DNA of 64,000 nt, from positions 1 through 64,000 of the forward strand of contig NZ_JAPVOT010000014.1 of NCBI RefSeq assembly GCF_027257845.1. The letters run 5' to 3'. Made by a program: the position numbers and the translations under genes. The notes beneath the pieces were generated by a model, which did not search any database, was not told the origin of the DNA, and saw only the letters and a program-made list of their open reading frames with translations. Within the stretch, counting starts at the first letter, position 1, and every line of letters starts with the position of its first letter. Source of the DNA: Alteromonas sp. BMJM2. Lineage in GTDB: Bacteria; Pseudomonadota; Gammaproteobacteria; Enterobacterales; Alteromonadaceae. Positions 63,111 to 64,000 of the stretch are shown here, one piece after another.

Positions 63111-64000
63111 ATGACTAAACCTAGATATTTAACAAAATCACGATTTAAGTTGGCAACTGAGTGCCCAACTAAACTTTTTTATACCGGAAAAAAACAGTAT
63201 CCAGATAATAAGCTAGGTGACCCATTTTTAGCTTCATTGGCGGATGGCGGCTTTCAGGTTGGTGAATTAGCTAAAAGTTATTATCCTGATGGTCATGATA
63301 TTACGTCTCTCGATTATGAAGAATCCATTCAGCAAACCAATGAACTATTGAAACAAGAGAATGTAGTAATATTTGAGCCTGCTATTCGCTTTGGTAACTT
63401 GTTTGTTCGAGTCGATATCTTGGTTAAGCAAGGTAATGAATACAAACTTATTGAGGTTAAAGCAAAGTCATACTCCTCTAGTAAAGACAAAGATTTTCTC
63501 AATCGGACAGGAAAACTGGACTCGAAATGGAAGCCATATATTTATGATGTGGCGTTTCAAAAGTACGTATTAAAACAAGCTATACCCGGTGTGGCAGTAA
63601 GTAGCTATTTGATGGTAGTCGATAAAGATACTCTATGTCCTGTTGATGGATTAAATCAGAAGTTCAAATTAACTCGTGACGAGAGAAATAGACGTGGAGT
63701 CTCTGTTTCTAATTCCTTAACTGCCTCAGATTTATCAGTCAAAATTCTTAAAACAGTAAATACAGACAAAGCGGTTCAAATTGCCTACGAGACTGAGTTA
63801 CAAAGTGGAATGCCCGTGGAAGGTTTTATCTCTAATATCGAAGTGCTAGCGGAACAATACGCTAAAGGCGAAAAAATTAGGCCTGTTATTGGTTCTAGAT
63901 GTAAAAGGTGTGAATTTAAATGCACTGAAGCTGAAGAGGCTAAAGGCTTTAAGAGCGGATTTAAAGAGTGTTGGACGGAGCAACTTCGTTGGAACTCTTC
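63111..64000 (+). CDS. DUF2779-type PD-(D/E)XK nuclease-like protein, partial (runs off right edge)
   Basis: The ATG at 63111 opens a frame with no stop to the window end, 296 codons. It begins MTKPRYLTKSRFKLATECPTKLFY, as DUF2779 proteins do, and continues with GFQVGELAKSYYPDGHDI. The Asp of VRVDILV and the LIEVKAKS E-x-K pair form a Cas4-like nuclease core, and CKRCEFKC near 270 could hold part of an iron-sulfur or zinc site. The full family is about 500-600 residues. It is the last visible gene of the module and a likely effector nuclease. Confidence 0.82.
   Translation, partial: MTKPRYLTKSRFKLATECPTKLFYTGKKQYPDNKLGDPFLASLADGGFQVGELAKSYYPDGHDITSLDYEESIQQTNELLKQENVVIFEPAIRFGNLFVRVDILVKQGNEYKLIEVKAKSYSSSKDKDFLNRTGKLDSKWKPYIYDVAFQKYVLKQAIPGVAVSSYLMVVDKDTLCPVDGLNQKFKLTRDERNRRGVSVSNSLTASDLSVKILKTVNTDKAVQIAYETELQSGMPVEGFISNIEVLAEQYAKGEKIRPVIGSRCKRCEFKCTEAEEAKGFKSGFKECWTEQLRWNS

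Overview
The window looks like chromosome of a marine gammaproteobacterium, most likely Alteromonas or a close relative. The basis is moderate-to-low GC, a TonB-receptor-fed purine utilisation region, many c-di-GMP proteins and the general style of the genes. This is inference; there is no rRNA, tRNA or other decisive marker gene in the window.

Region 1 (1-24960) is a nearly complete purine salvage and catabolism locus. It holds a TonB-dependent receptor, a NUP-family purine nucleoside protein, two NCS2 permeases, an adenine deaminase, a RutR-like TetR regulator with allantoinase PuuE, and the operon xdhA-xdhB-xdhC-uraD-uraH-guaD-puuD. Together these convert adenine and guanine through xanthine and urate to allantoin and allantoate. 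The next enzyme, allantoate amidohydrolase, survives only as its last ~100 codons at the left edge, directly beside the 5' end of an IS110-type transposase, so the pathway appears interrupted there. Three 16-bp operators of the RutR type (TTGACCA-NN-TGGTCAA-like) sit before both permeases and before xdhA. A signalling block (hybrid histidine kinase, REC-GGDEF cyclase, HPt protein) lies inside this region at 6994-11022.

Region 2 (24994-44857) is ordinary chromosome: a PAS-GGDEF cyclase, a KefG/KefB-type K+/H+ antiporter pair, a LapD-like degenerate GGDEF-EAL receptor facing an intact PAS-GGDEF-EAL protein, two M20 peptidases, ferredoxin-NADP reductase, a CheY-CheC pair, a Baeyer-Villiger monooxygenase / hydrolase / SDR operon with a divergent AraC regulator, and topoisomerase III.

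Region 3 (45144-64000) is accessory. It has SatD/SatE-like genes, a WYL regulator convergent with an FtsZ paralogue, a nitroreductase, a spermidine-synthase-like protein, SodC, a YefM/ParE-type toxin-antitoxin pair, a truncated IS630, a PD-(D/E)XK nuclease, a decayed IS3 element, and then a second WYL regulator flanked by two copies of a gene module. The left copy is broken. The right copy holds a small membrane protein, a 66-aa protein, a DprA/Smf paralogue, a zinc-ribbon protein, a 235-aa protein, and a DUF2779-type nuclease-like protein that runs off the window.

The main discovery candidate is a shared inverted repeat, TGCGWCA-N5-TGWCGCA, found at five places: before WYL regulator 1, before the FtsZ paralogue, before the broken module, between WYL regulator 2 and the intact module, and before the 66-aa gene. 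It ties two WYL regulators, an FtsZ paralogue and a DprA/nuclease gene set into one apparent regulon. By analogy with BrxR/CapW-type WYL regulators this could be an undescribed anti-phage or anti-mobile-element system.
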